DNA of 46,206 bases, taken from IMG/VR virus record IMGVR_UViG_3300023179_000176, positions 1-46,206 of that record. One strand, 5' to 3'. This DNA comes from a virus. Positions 38,382 through 46,206 of the stretch are shown here, in pieces. The notes beneath the pieces are model-generated. The model was given only the letters and a program-made list of their open reading frames with translations. It was not told the DNA's origin and did no database searches. Made by a program: the position numbers and the translations under genes. The first letter of the stretch is position 1; each line of letters opens with the position of its first letter.

Positions 38382-39989
38382 TTAATAAGCATTTTGTTCA
38401 GATTTATTTTCCTCTATTTTCTCTACAATAGAGCATTCGGTAGTCAAAATCATTGACGCAATAGATGATGCATTCTGAAGAGCTACTCTACTTACCTTCG
38501 CAGGGTCAATAACACCTGATTCAATCATATTCTCATATTGTTCCGTACGAGCATTATAACCAAAATCATTATTTCCTTCACGAACCTTTTGTACTACAAC
38601 AGATCCTTCTACACCTGCATTATAACAAATTTGACGAAGCGGTTCTTCTAATGCTTTTCTAATAATATGAATACCTGTTGTCTCATCATCATTCGCACCT
38701 GTCATTTTATCTAATGCTTCAATACAACGAATGTATGCAACTCCGCCTCCCGGTACAATACCTTCTTCCAATGCAGCTCTAGTAGCATGAAGAGCGTCAT
38801 CCACCCTATCTTTCTTTTCTTTCATTTCAACTTCCGTAGCCGCTCCGATATACAATACTGCAACACCGCCTACTAATTTAGCAAGACGCTCTTGTAATTT
38901 TTCTTTATCAAAATCTGACGTACTAGTGTCAATTTGATTTTTGATCGTATTAATACGTTCTGTAATTGATTCGGTAGTACCTCCACCATTAACAATTACC
39001 GTAGAGTCTTTATTAACAATAACCTTTTCAGCACGTCCTAAAAACTTAATATCTAACGTTTCTAATTTATGTCCTAACTCTTTAGATATTACACTACCAC
39101 CAGTAAGTGCAGCGATATCTTCCATGATTGCTTTTCTACGATCGCCAAATGCAGGAGCTTTAATTGCAGCTACTTTAATTGATCTACGTAAAGAGTTAAC
39201 AACTAACGTACCTAATGATTCACCTTCAACATCTTCTGCAATAATTAAAAGTGACTTACCTGTTTGAACTACCTTTTCTAATAATGGTAAAAATTCTTTT
39301 AAGGCACTAATACGTTTGTCGTAAAGAAGTATATAAGGATTTTCTAATACAGCTTCTTGTTTATCTGGGTTATTGATAAAATAAGGACTGATATATCCTT
39401 TATCAATTTGCATACCTTCAACAATATTAACTGTTGTCTCAATACCTTTAGCTTCTTCTACTGTAATAACTCCTTCTTTAGTAACCTTACCAATTGCATC
39501 TGCAATTAAATTACCAATTTCAAAATCATTATTTGCAGAGATTGTGGCTACCTGTCTTAACTTATCGCTATTATCACTTACAGGAACGCTTATTTTATTT
39601 AATTCTGTAATTACTGTGTCTACTGCTTTATCCATTCCTCTTTTCAAGTCCATTGGATTTGCTCCTGCCGCTACATTTTTTAATCCTGCAGTAACGATAG
39701 CTTGTGCTAATACAGTTGCAGTAGTGGTTCCATCACCTGCTACATCAGCGGTCTTCGATGCAACCTCTTTTACCATTTGAGCGCCCATATTCTCTAACGG
39801 GTCATTTAACTCAATTTCTTTTGCTACAGTAACTCCGTCTTTTGTTACGATTGGATTACTGTTTGATTTACCGATAATTACGTTACGCCCTTTAGGCCCT
39901 AATGTAGTTTTCACTGCGTTTGCCAGTGTATCTATCCCACGTTTCAAACCATCGCGGGCATCGGTGTTAAAATTAATTTGTTTTGCCAT
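38382..39989 (-). CDS. groEL: Chaperonin GroEL
   Basis: A full-length 535-residue chaperonin subunit. [40 protein letters not shown] and [20 protein letters not shown] carry the ATP-binding GDGTTT and the KDG residues, and [18 protein letters not shown] is the second nucleotide motif. The C-terminus is ENKSEQNAY with no GGM-rich tail. It has a strong AAGGAAG site. T4 encodes only a GroES substitute (gp31) and uses host GroEL; here the phage supplies GroEL itself, probably for capsid or tail folding. No GroES-like gene is in the window. Confidence 0.97.
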   Translation of the reverse strand: MAKQINFNTDARDGLKRGIDTLANAVKTTLGPKGRNVIIGKSNSNPIVTKDGVTVAKEIELNDPLENMGAQMVKEVASKTADVAGDGTTTATVLAQAIVTAGLKNVAAGANPMDLKRGMDKAVDTVITELNKISVPVSDNSDKLRQVATISANNDFEIGNLIADAIGKVTKEGVITVEEAKGIETTVNIVEGMQIDKGYISPYFINNPDKQEAVLENPYILLYDKRISALKEFLPLLEKVVQTGKSLLIIAEDVEGESLGTLVVNSLRRSIKVAAIKAPAFGDRRKAIMEDIAALTGGSVISKELGHKLETLDIKFLGRAEKVIVNKDSTVIVNGGGTTESITERINTIKNQIDTSTSDFDKEKLQERLAKLVGGVAVLYIGAATEVEMKEKKDRVDDALHATRAALEEGIVPGGGVAYIRCIEALDKMTGANDDETTGIHIIRKALEEPLRQICYNAGVEGSVVVQKVREGNNDFGYNARTEQYENMIESGVIDPAKVSRVALQNASSIASMILTTECSIVEKIEENKSEQNAY

Positions 39990-40025
39990 AACTTCCTTTT
40001 TGCTTTATTTGCTAATATAATAAAT

Positions 40026-41264
40026 TTAGTTGATATCAAAAAATTCACATTGAATTTCTTTTGAATAATTGTTAAGAGTATCTCCACCGAATTTCAAATA
40101 ATGATGTCTATTCTTTTCATATACTTGTAATGGCGTATCGCTTTCAAACATTTCTTCCATTGATTTAAGCGCATGAACTAAATCGCCAGGTAATAATTCA
40201 GCTAATACTTCTAATGGACAAGTATCCATTAATAAATTAACTTGATCTACCGTATACACATACATATATAAATTATGATATGTAAGACGAGTTACTGCAG
40301 GCGTAGAATAATTCTTTACTAAATCGTATGTTAAATATTTAACTCCTGGATGATTAATCATTGACGGTACATGTCCTTCTGTAGGATAATTTATCTTTGA
40401 ACCATCCTTTGGAAAATACAACATGTTATAAACTTGATCTTTCCAATTCGGTGCCCATATCATTTGTCCAAAGATAGGATATTGACCTGGTGATGAACTA
40501 TCTGTCGATAACGTAATTCTATTATTAGTTTTCTTATTAAGTAACTGTTGCATCTTTTTTAAGATAAAGAAGTCAGATACTTTAGATGCTCCTAATAAAT
40601 GGATCCAATCAATATTTGGTTTATCGAATTCTTTATTCTCTAACATAAGAGCTAACACATACATGAAGTCTACAAGTCTCTTACTAACAGAACCTAAACA
40701 CCATCCACCGAAATGTAAATCCTTTACGGTATGATACCATTCAGAATACTCAATAGGATTAGAACCTTGAATTACATTTAAGAATTTAGTTTTACCTGTT
40801 TGCTTACTCTCAAAGTATTTAAAGTTATCAAAACTTACTTTAAGCGAATCATGAAACTTATTTAAATAAGATCCGCGAGGCGGAATATCTAAATTACATG
40901 CAATATCTGAATTTTCTTCTAACCATTCAAATATTTGATCACGTAATCCTAAGTCCCATTTCATAGCACCTGTAGATATCTGATAACCTCCTGAGTCACC
41001 AAATACTAAACTATCTTCTAGTCCCCAATCTTTTCTGATTGTCATTTTCTTATAATGATGCCCACCAGTTAATAGGAAATACTTATATCTCCATTCTTCG
41101 GGCACGCTGTCGTCCCAAAATCTCATTGAGATACCGGGAGCTATTTCCGCGTTCTTCTTTAAAGGAGATGCAAAGGCACCTGCGCTAAGCGAGGGCATGT
41201 ATAACATCTTCCGTTGACCATTTGCATCAAATATTAAATTTTTATCTATTGTATCTAGATTCAT
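40026..41264 (-). CDS. TGT/DpdA-like 7-deazaguanine transglycosylase
   Basis: The 412-residue protein has the queuine tRNA-ribosyltransferase signature in order: FLLTGGHHY, LVFGDSGGYQISTG (DSGGYQ, residues 90-95, with the presumed acid/base Asp), NLDIPPRG (Asp126), FLNVIQGSN (164), GWCLGSVSK (about 188), LLGASKVSDFFI (223) and LSTDSSSPGQ (Asp255, a candidate nucleophile where TGT has DxFDS). The zinc site CxCxxC of TGT is not seen. Phage relatives (DpdA) exchange guanine in DNA for 7-deazaguanines; this one is likely of that type, or a tRNA enzyme. A QueD-like gene lies just upstream. Confidence 0.82.
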   Translation of the reverse strand: MNLDTIDKNLIFDANGQRKMLYMPSLSAGAFASPLKKNAEIAPGISMRFWDDSVPEEWRYKYFLLTGGHHYKKMTIRKDWGLEDSLVFGDSGGYQISTGAMKWDLGLRDQIFEWLEENSDIACNLDIPPRGSYLNKFHDSLKVSFDNFKYFESKQTGKTKFLNVIQGSNPIEYSEWYHTVKDLHFGGWCLGSVSKRLVDFMYVLALMLENKEFDKPNIDWIHLLGASKVSDFFILKKMQQLLNKKTNNRITLSTDSSSPGQYPIFGQMIWAPNWKDQVYNMLYFPKDGSKINYPTEGHVPSMINHPGVKYLTYDLVKNYSTPAVTRLTYHNLYMYVYTVDQVNLLMDTCPLEVLAELLPGDLVHALKSMEEMFESDTPLQVYEKNRHHYLKFGGDTLNNYSKEIQCEFFDIN

Positions 41265-41355
41265 AACGTATGTTTTAAACTTTTTAAACCTTTATTCCAT
41301 GGAACTCTCTTTTTATAAGTACCATTTTTAATTTTTTCTTCTTTATTTCTATATA
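41261..41355 (-). pseudogene. Remnant of NUMOD-bearing homing endonuclease
   Basis: In one minus frame the gap between two genes encodes RLILYRNKEEKIKNGTYKKR, then VPWNKGLKSLKHTL, ending as ATGA with the start of the DpdA-like gene. VPWNKGLK resembles the NUMOD3 DNA-binding motif of GIY-YIG/HNH homing endonucleases. There is no start codon and no nuclease domain, so it is a remnant of a lost endonuclease gene rather than a working gene. Confidence 0.5.
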
Positions 41356-41358
41356 ATA

Positions 41359-42372
41359 TTAATCTTTATTATTAAATACTATATTTAAAAATTCTAATGT
41401 GTAATAAGTATCAGTCAAGTACTTCATTTTTTCTTCTATTACATTCATATATTCGTTATAATGAACGATCAGATGCTTGAGTTTATTCGTTAATTGCTCT
41501 GCCATTAAAGTATAGTTATAGATGTTTAAAGTGACATCTGGATTATACCTAAACTCCTCCGGAACGAAATCCTTATAATATTCTATATCAGGTACTACAG
41601 GAATACATTTAAGAGCATATGCTTCATAAATAAATTGTCCTAACGATTCATAATGCAATGGTAGAAACATAATTTTAGCCGTACTACACTGATATAAATA
41701 CTGCTCACGGGTGATTTTATGATTTTCATTTATAGAATGAACCATTACTGGACTCATTGTTCTTTTTAAATCATAAATAATCTTATCTTCTAACTGCGTT
41801 GGATTCTTAAAAGGGAATACAATTAAATCTTGTTTAGTGTCAGTTAAGTCAGTCCTTATATCATTAGGAATGTCCTTTAACGGAAAGTTACATTTTATAG
41901 CTCGCCAAGGTTTTAATTTAGGTCGACAAATAAAATGTCTAAATTGATTTACATGTAAATCCGTTAATAAGAAACTTTTATCTATACATCTATGTAAAGC
42001 ACGTTCAAATGACTTTCTATAATCTCTATTCCATATAGGTCTATAATTTGCATCTGCATTAATAAAACTTCCTCGTCTCCAAAAGCCATAAGTTTTAGGA
42101 GGCACCGTTCTACTATTTTCTAATATATGCTTTACATAAATTGGCATTGCTCCCCATACGTTAGGATAAATAATTTTATCAAAAGACGTAAATTGTTTAC
42201 GTTCAAATTCTTTTCTCATTTCTTGCTCCCCTATTATTTCATGTACTTGATAAGGTAAATTATTTTGAGTAATATAATCTTGAACGTAAGTTTTGATTTT
42301 GCCTTCCCAATCGCTTAGGTCGCAATTCCAATTATCATGTATAATATAAATGTTATGCGTCCCTGTGGCCAT
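41359..42372 (-). CDS. GT-B-type glycosyltransferase
   Basis: The 337-residue protein has an N-terminal strand start (HNIYIIHDNWNCDLSDWEGK) and a C-terminal donor domain with KIMFLPLHYESLGQFIYEAY, where E-x7-E is intact (E followed seven residues later by E), then ALKCIPVVPDIEYYKDFVPE. That is GT4-like. Because it is between a QueD-like gene and the DpdA-like gene, it could glycosylate a modified base; other roles (capsular or virion glycans) are equally possible. Its start overlaps the QueD-like gene by 20 bases. Confidence 0.72.
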   Translation of the reverse strand: MATGTHNIYIIHDNWNCDLSDWEGKIKTYVQDYITQNNLPYQVHEIIGEQEMRKEFERKQFTSFDKIIYPNVWGAMPIYVKHILENSRTVPPKTYGFWRRGSFINADANYRPIWNRDYRKSFERALHRCIDKSFLLTDLHVNQFRHFICRPKLKPWRAIKCNFPLKDIPNDIRTDLTDTKQDLIVFPFKNPTQLEDKIIYDLKRTMSPVMVHSINENHKITREQYLYQCSTAKIMFLPLHYESLGQFIYEAYALKCIPVVPDIEYYKDFVPEEFRYNPDVTLNIYNYTLMAEQLTNKLKHLIVHYNEYMNVIEEKMKYLTDTYYTLEFLNIVFNNKD

Positions 42373-42727
42373 AATAAGTCATAGCATCTACTTCAGCACC
42401 GTTTTCGTTATCTTCGAATACGCTTACAAATTCACAATTAAATTCTTTTAATAATTCTTTTGCAATCATTTCGCAACTCATATTAAAAAAGTTATGACAG
42501 CGTTTTTCGTCGCTATAATACTTTTTATATAAATAGTTTTGCACATCTCTTTTAAACATGATAAATTCGATATCTCTATCATCATGATATACTTTCTTTT
42601 TTAATTCAATAAAAAATATATGGCGATGTGGATCAGAAAGAAATCCTACTTCAGGAAATACTTTTTCTGCATCGGGCCAACAATGAAGGCCTTCAATTTG
42701 TAACCTAACAACAATTTTTGTAGTCAT
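42353..42727 (-). CDS. QueD/PTPS-like T-fold protein
   Basis: In this 124-residue protein the layout of QueD (6-carboxytetrahydropterin synthase) is visible. RLQIEGLHCWPDA carries His15 at the first zinc-ligand position; SDPHRHIFFIELKKK has His34 and His36 (QueD: HGH); IEFIMFKRDVQNYL matches the IDFxxLK motif; MSCEMIAKELLKEF matches the PTSExLA helix; and FVSVFEDNENGAEV matches the VxVxET end. The QueD active-site Cys before HGH is not present, so catalysis may differ. QueD makes a precursor of 7-deazaguanines, which fits the DpdA-like gene. Confidence 0.6.
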   Translation of the reverse strand: MTTKIVVRLQIEGLHCWPDAEKVFPEVGFLSDPHRHIFFIELKKKVYHDDRDIEFIMFKRDVQNYLYKKYYSDEKRCHNFFNMSCEMIAKELLKEFNCEFVSVFEDNENGAEVDAMTYYGHRDA

Positions 42728-42730
42728 ATT

Positions 42731-45292
42731 TTAAAATGTAAAGAAATTGTTTATAACACCGTTTGTCGGAATAACTCCCCACCGAAGAGCATTATAAAAA
42801 TCTCCTAGTTTGTTTTCTAAACTTGCTTCGAATATACGTTCGTAATCAATATACTGTTCTATAAATTTAATAATTTCTATTGGATCTTCAAAGCCCTTTA
42901 CAGCTAATGTTTCTAATCCTAATGGATTATTTTTAAGATAAGTCCATTTAATCTTTTCTCCATCTCCAATTGGAGATATTGAATCGATTTTATAATATAC
43001 TAATAAGTCGTTATAGTTCAATGCCGACTTAACGTGAACCGGTGTACCTTTCATTCTTTCTGAAAACATATTACCAGTTCCGCTAATAGTAAATTTACTT
43101 ATTTCTTTAACTCCGGTCGGGAACATGATATCCAATAATGGTTTAGTTTTCATTCCTTCTCGGAAATTTAATATCTTCGTGTCAATAACATCACGAGGTT
43201 CTACATTAAGAATATCAATTAAGATACCAGACATAAATTCTCTAAATGCTTTTGGAAAGTTACTTCTTACAACATCCATACCTTTTACGTCTAGCTTCCA
43301 ATCTTTCTTTCCGCTAGTTAATTGAGTTATTGATACTCCTTTTTCAGTTATAATTTTCTGGGCATATCTTTTCTTTGCAATCCATAACCCAGACTCGCTT
43401 ACATATTCCTGCTTAATTGAAAAGAAATGTTTATCTGAATTAAGAACATGTTTAGCATAATGGTCAAATGAATCGTTAATATACTTTTCTACAACCTGAG
43501 ACGTTTTAAAAGTAATATCTGTTTTTTCTTGTTTAGATAATTCTTTCCCGAGTCTTCTTTCCATCATATCAATAATTGGCTTTGCAGAAAAGTAATTTGA
43601 ATCAGTATCTACATAAATTACATATTCTTTATCTTCTCCCGTCTGTTTTGTAAACCATTCATTACCTTTTAACATTGCGTGCCTAATAACCGATTGCCCA
43701 GTTTGTGTAATTGACTCTGCATTATCCAAATCATGGAATCTAAATCCTGCAGCACCTAATGCACCATATAAAGAGTTATTAACGATTTTCATTGTTAACT
43801 GACGTGCGTCAAAGAATCTTGCTAATTCTGTATTTCCTTCCTTACCATGTTTCTTTGCTAACGCTCTGTACTCTTCACGTTCGCCCATCCACGTTTCCAA
43901 AATAGAAGGAACTAATCCAGTACGTGATTTATCATATACTACTCCAATTGCAGATACTGTATAGTTATTTGTATTTAACCAATGTCGGATATTATCTGCT
44001 GATACTAATTCTGATTTACTGCTATTCGAATATTTGAATCTAGCATTACCTTTGCCTTCGCCAGTTAAATAAATGTCTTGAACTTCTTTCCAATTCTCAA
44101 ATCGTCCTACTTTTGTTTCAGGAGATATATTTAAACTACGAATAATTGAAGGATACAGCGATGCCATATCTTCGTCAAATATCCAATGATAAAGTCCGGG
44201 TATCGGATCTTTTACAAACGCACCTGCAAAGTCGTTACTAGTTTCTTCTTCTGATTCTTCTTTATCTCTTCGTTTACGATCCGGAGCTACAATGCCTAAC
44301 CTTTTCATATAAGTCAAACATGCACCATCCAAATATCTTGTAGTAAAGAAAATATCTTCGTAAGGCACATGACCTTTATGACATATACCCCTCGCTTGGT
44401 CTAGGAATTTAAGTTTATTATCTAAATCAACTACAAGCTCAACGTCATTAATGTTATACTTAATAAACTTATCAATGTCGCTTTCATATAAATGATCCAA
44501 CGTACCTTCATATTCAATCTTACCTCGACCTAATTCTTTTCTACAAATAAAATCTAATGCATACGACGGCTCTTCAGAATACGTAAAGTTTTTATATAAA
44601 GCCATATAATCTAAAATAGATACTCCCATTATCTTATAACGGTTTCTGAATTTTAAATATTCTACTTGATTAATTGGACTTAATACATTTGCAAATGTCG
44701 TGCCGCATACTTTAGTAATACGATTATACAAATAAGGAATATCGAAAAATTCTATATTCCATCCTGTTAAGATTGTCGGTTGTATTTCAATATAATACTT
44801 TAAAAACAAATTAATAAGTTCTATTTCAGATTGAACTACTTCTAAAATGAAATTACCTTCATTAACTGGTTTAACCTTTTTCTTTTTATCAATTAAAATT
44901 GCAACGTATCTATCTCCTGCTTTATCATAAAAGGATATTGAAGTTAAAGGATTGTCTGCATTCTCTGCAGTACTAAATCCACCTTCCCCACTTACCTCAA
45001 TATCAAAAAACAATTCTCTGTGACCGACAGACAAATCGTCTGACTCGTAGTACATATCTACTAACGTACGAGTATCTGCATTAACATCTGATTCAAATAT
45101 ATGACCCCTCTGAATATCTGCATCTGTCCAATCTGTTACTTTATCTACTTTCGTTCCATCTAACGTTACATATCGACCATATGAACTCTTTTTGTACGCA
45201 TACTTTTTATATGCGAACTTAAGATGACCTTTTTGATCATCCCATAAATGAATAGTGTTATTTTTTCTGTCGAAACAAATATTTTGATACAT
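42731..45292 (-). CDS. 43: Family B DNA polymerase (T4 gp43-like)
   Basis: The 853-residue enzyme has proofreading motifs FFDIEV (95-100), TGWNIEFFDIPYL (about 176-188) and YNINDVELV (about 279-287), and polymerase motifs DEDMASLYPS (373-382), KIVNNSLYG (502-510) and YVDTDSNYF (560-568), with both catalytic aspartates in DTD. T4 gp43 has 898 residues. Both 3'-5' exonuclease and polymerase sites look intact. It is the main replicative polymerase and works with the clamp and loader encoded downstream. Confidence 0.97.
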   Translation of the reverse strand: MYQNICFDRKNNTIHLWDDQKGHLKFAYKKYAYKKSSYGRYVTLDGTKVDKVTDWTDADIQRGHIFESDVNADTRTLVDMYYESDDLSVGHRELFFDIEVSGEGGFSTAENADNPLTSISFYDKAGDRYVAILIDKKKKVKPVNEGNFILEVVQSEIELINLFLKYYIEIQPTILTGWNIEFFDIPYLYNRITKVCGTTFANVLSPINQVEYLKFRNRYKIMGVSILDYMALYKNFTYSEEPSYALDFICRKELGRGKIEYEGTLDHLYESDIDKFIKYNINDVELVVDLDNKLKFLDQARGICHKGHVPYEDIFFTTRYLDGACLTYMKRLGIVAPDRKRRDKEESEEETSNDFAGAFVKDPIPGLYHWIFDEDMASLYPSIIRSLNISPETKVGRFENWKEVQDIYLTGEGKGNARFKYSNSSKSELVSADNIRHWLNTNNYTVSAIGVVYDKSRTGLVPSILETWMGEREEYRALAKKHGKEGNTELARFFDARQLTMKIVNNSLYGALGAAGFRFHDLDNAESITQTGQSVIRHAMLKGNEWFTKQTGEDKEYVIYVDTDSNYFSAKPIIDMMERRLGKELSKQEKTDITFKTSQVVEKYINDSFDHYAKHVLNSDKHFFSIKQEYVSESGLWIAKKRYAQKIITEKGVSITQLTSGKKDWKLDVKGMDVVRSNFPKAFREFMSGILIDILNVEPRDVIDTKILNFREGMKTKPLLDIMFPTGVKEISKFTISGTGNMFSERMKGTPVHVKSALNYNDLLVYYKIDSISPIGDGEKIKWTYLKNNPLGLETLAVKGFEDPIEIIKFIEQYIDYERIFEASLENKLGDFYNALRWGVIPTNGVINNFFTF

Positions 45293-45295
45293 AAA

Positions 45296-46206
45296 TTATT
45301 TTAATAGTGATTTACAATACTCGGATTCTTGCCATACGTTTAATTCAGATTCAATATCATTTGCCATGATATATCCTTCTAAATGTAAACCTACATGCGC
45401 CAAGTCACTAATATAAGAATAATTTCTTAATGTATCTTTTGTATAACTTAAAACAAATACAGCATCATCTACATCAAATGCATGATACTTTCTGTCTTTA
45501 GGAATAAATTCTTTAAATGATCTGAAATCTGGATATACAATATCACATCCAAACATTGTAGCTTCAACGCAAGTAAATGCTACCCAATCTTGTAAAGATG
45601 AATTAAACTGAATTGATGATTGCGCTAGAATAGTATAATATTGATCCTTCGGTAAATTTTCTTTAACTATAAATCTAGGATTTCGTTTTGCTAAATCATA
45701 TACAGCTTCTACTACTCCAGGTACATTTGATCTTATTTTAGATGATGAAGTTGTTATTGTCCAAGTCCAATCAGGATGTTGTTCTAAAAACTTTTCTGCT
45801 ACTTCAAGCATAAAGTATGGATTCTTTTCTTTATCCAATCTTGAAGAATAAATTACATTATCTACTTTATAACCATTATAATCTTTTAATCGATCTAAAG
45901 TTAAATATTTATGTACTGGTAAACTTAAAACATGTATAGGCGCTTTAAATCCTGCATTAACTAATAAATTTTTATGTTCTGTACTAGCAACAAAAATACC
46001 AGATAATTTCGAATCTAAACCTAACTCATACCAACGCATCCAATTACGCATTTCGTATGTAAAATCATATTCGTCGACGCTTTGTGCCCAATTACGAGCA
46101 TAAAACTTTACATTCTTAATCTTATAAAGATCTAATGCATAGAAAATACTTTCTAATCCAGGCGTCCAATAATCTGCAAAATATACAATATCATTTTCTT
46201 TTACTT
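45296..46206 (-). CDS. GT-B glycosyltransferase, 5' end outside window
   Basis: The frame is open to the right edge: before the first visible ATG (46051) the sequence continues as VKENDIVYFADYWTPGLESI, FYALDLYKIKNVKFYARNWA, so about 303 residues are visible and the true start lies outside. KLSGIFVASTEHKNLLVNAG, DNVIYSSRLDKEKNPYFMLE (the donor-domain start) and QDWVAFTCVEATMFGCDIVY (donor-binding helix) give the GT4-type C-terminal domain. It lies two bases before the polymerase gene. Confidence 0.82.
   Translation of the reverse strand, partial: VKENDIVYFADYWTPGLESIFYALDLYKIKNVKFYARNWAQSVDEYDFTYEMRNWMRWYELGLDSKLSGIFVASTEHKNLLVNAGFKAPIHVLSLPVHKYLTLDRLKDYNGYKVDNVIYSSRLDKEKNPYFMLEVAEKFLEQHPDWTWTITTSSSKIRSNVPGVVEAVYDLAKRNPRFIVKENLPKDQYYTILAQSSIQFNSSLQDWVAFTCVEATMFGCDIVYPDFRSFKEFIPKDRKYHAFDVDDAVFVLSYTKDTLRNYSYISDLAHVGLHLEGYIMANDIESELNVWQESEYCKSLLK

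Noticed and set aside
1-46206. tRNA genes, CRISPR arrays, insertion sequences and attachment sites
   Set aside because: I read for cloverleaf-like and repeat-spacer patterns and transposase motifs and saw none; a tRNAscan-SE run would be needed to exclude tRNAs fully.

Overview
This window looks like part of a large tailed-phage genome (Caudoviricetes) with a T4-like replication module. It is AT-rich, and every gene I can support lies on the minus strand. Genes are packed with ATGA/TAATG overlaps, and many starts are preceded by clear AAGGA-type ribosome binding sites. The phage assignment rests on a family-B DNA polymerase, a T4-type sliding clamp, both clamp-loader subunits, holin-like proteins, many small phage orphans and homing elements. 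The host is uncertain. A secreted protein with a signal peptide ending 'NA|Q' and an Hc1-type histone-like protein point weakly to Bacteroidota. No tRNA, rRNA or CRISPR array was seen.

Read in the direction of transcription (from high to low coordinates). (1) 46.2-33 kb is replication and nucleotide biology: a partial glycosyltransferase, DNA polymerase gp43, a QueD-like protein, another glycosyltransferase, a TGT/DpdA-like transglycosylase, a full GroEL, sliding clamp gp45, a clamp-loader gp44 gene fractured by a split intein with a Vsr-like homing endonuclease gene between the halves, a zinc ribbon, gp62, a DUF1599-like protein, a PD-(D/E)XK nuclease and a SLOG protein. (2) 32.4-11.6 kb is a roughly 20-kb glycan island. 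It holds about 14 glycosyltransferases of GT-A, GT-B and GT-D type, five methyltransferases, a deoxysugar set (FdtA-like ketoisomerase, DegT-type aminotransferase, RmlC-like cupin, RmlD-like reductase, C-methyltransferase), a 2OG-Fe(II) oxygenase and a truncated UDP-sugar dehydrogenase. No RmlA or RmlB is visible, so the activated sugar would have to come from the host or from outside the window. (3) 11.4-6.5 kb is a cluster in which six unrelated proteins share an N-terminus like 'MIKLKxxLxE', closely resembling the capsid-targeting sequence of T4 internal proteins. A PAS-domain membrane protein and an Hc1-like histone sit among them. (4) 6.5-0 kb has small membrane proteins, a ClpP-like protease, an HNH-like protein, a split DUF2061 gene, a secreted putative beta-barrel protein, a run of small orphans and, at the left edge, thymidylate synthase.

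How the genes may work together: the polymerase, clamp and loader form the replisome, and the split intein must trans-splice to give a working gp44. The DpdA-like and QueD-like genes suggest 7-deazaguanine modification of phage DNA. The island could build a deoxysugar-containing glycan on the virion or the host surface. The 'MIKLK' proteins, several very basic, look like candidate cargo packed with the DNA, with the ClpP-like protease a possible but unproven processing enzyme.
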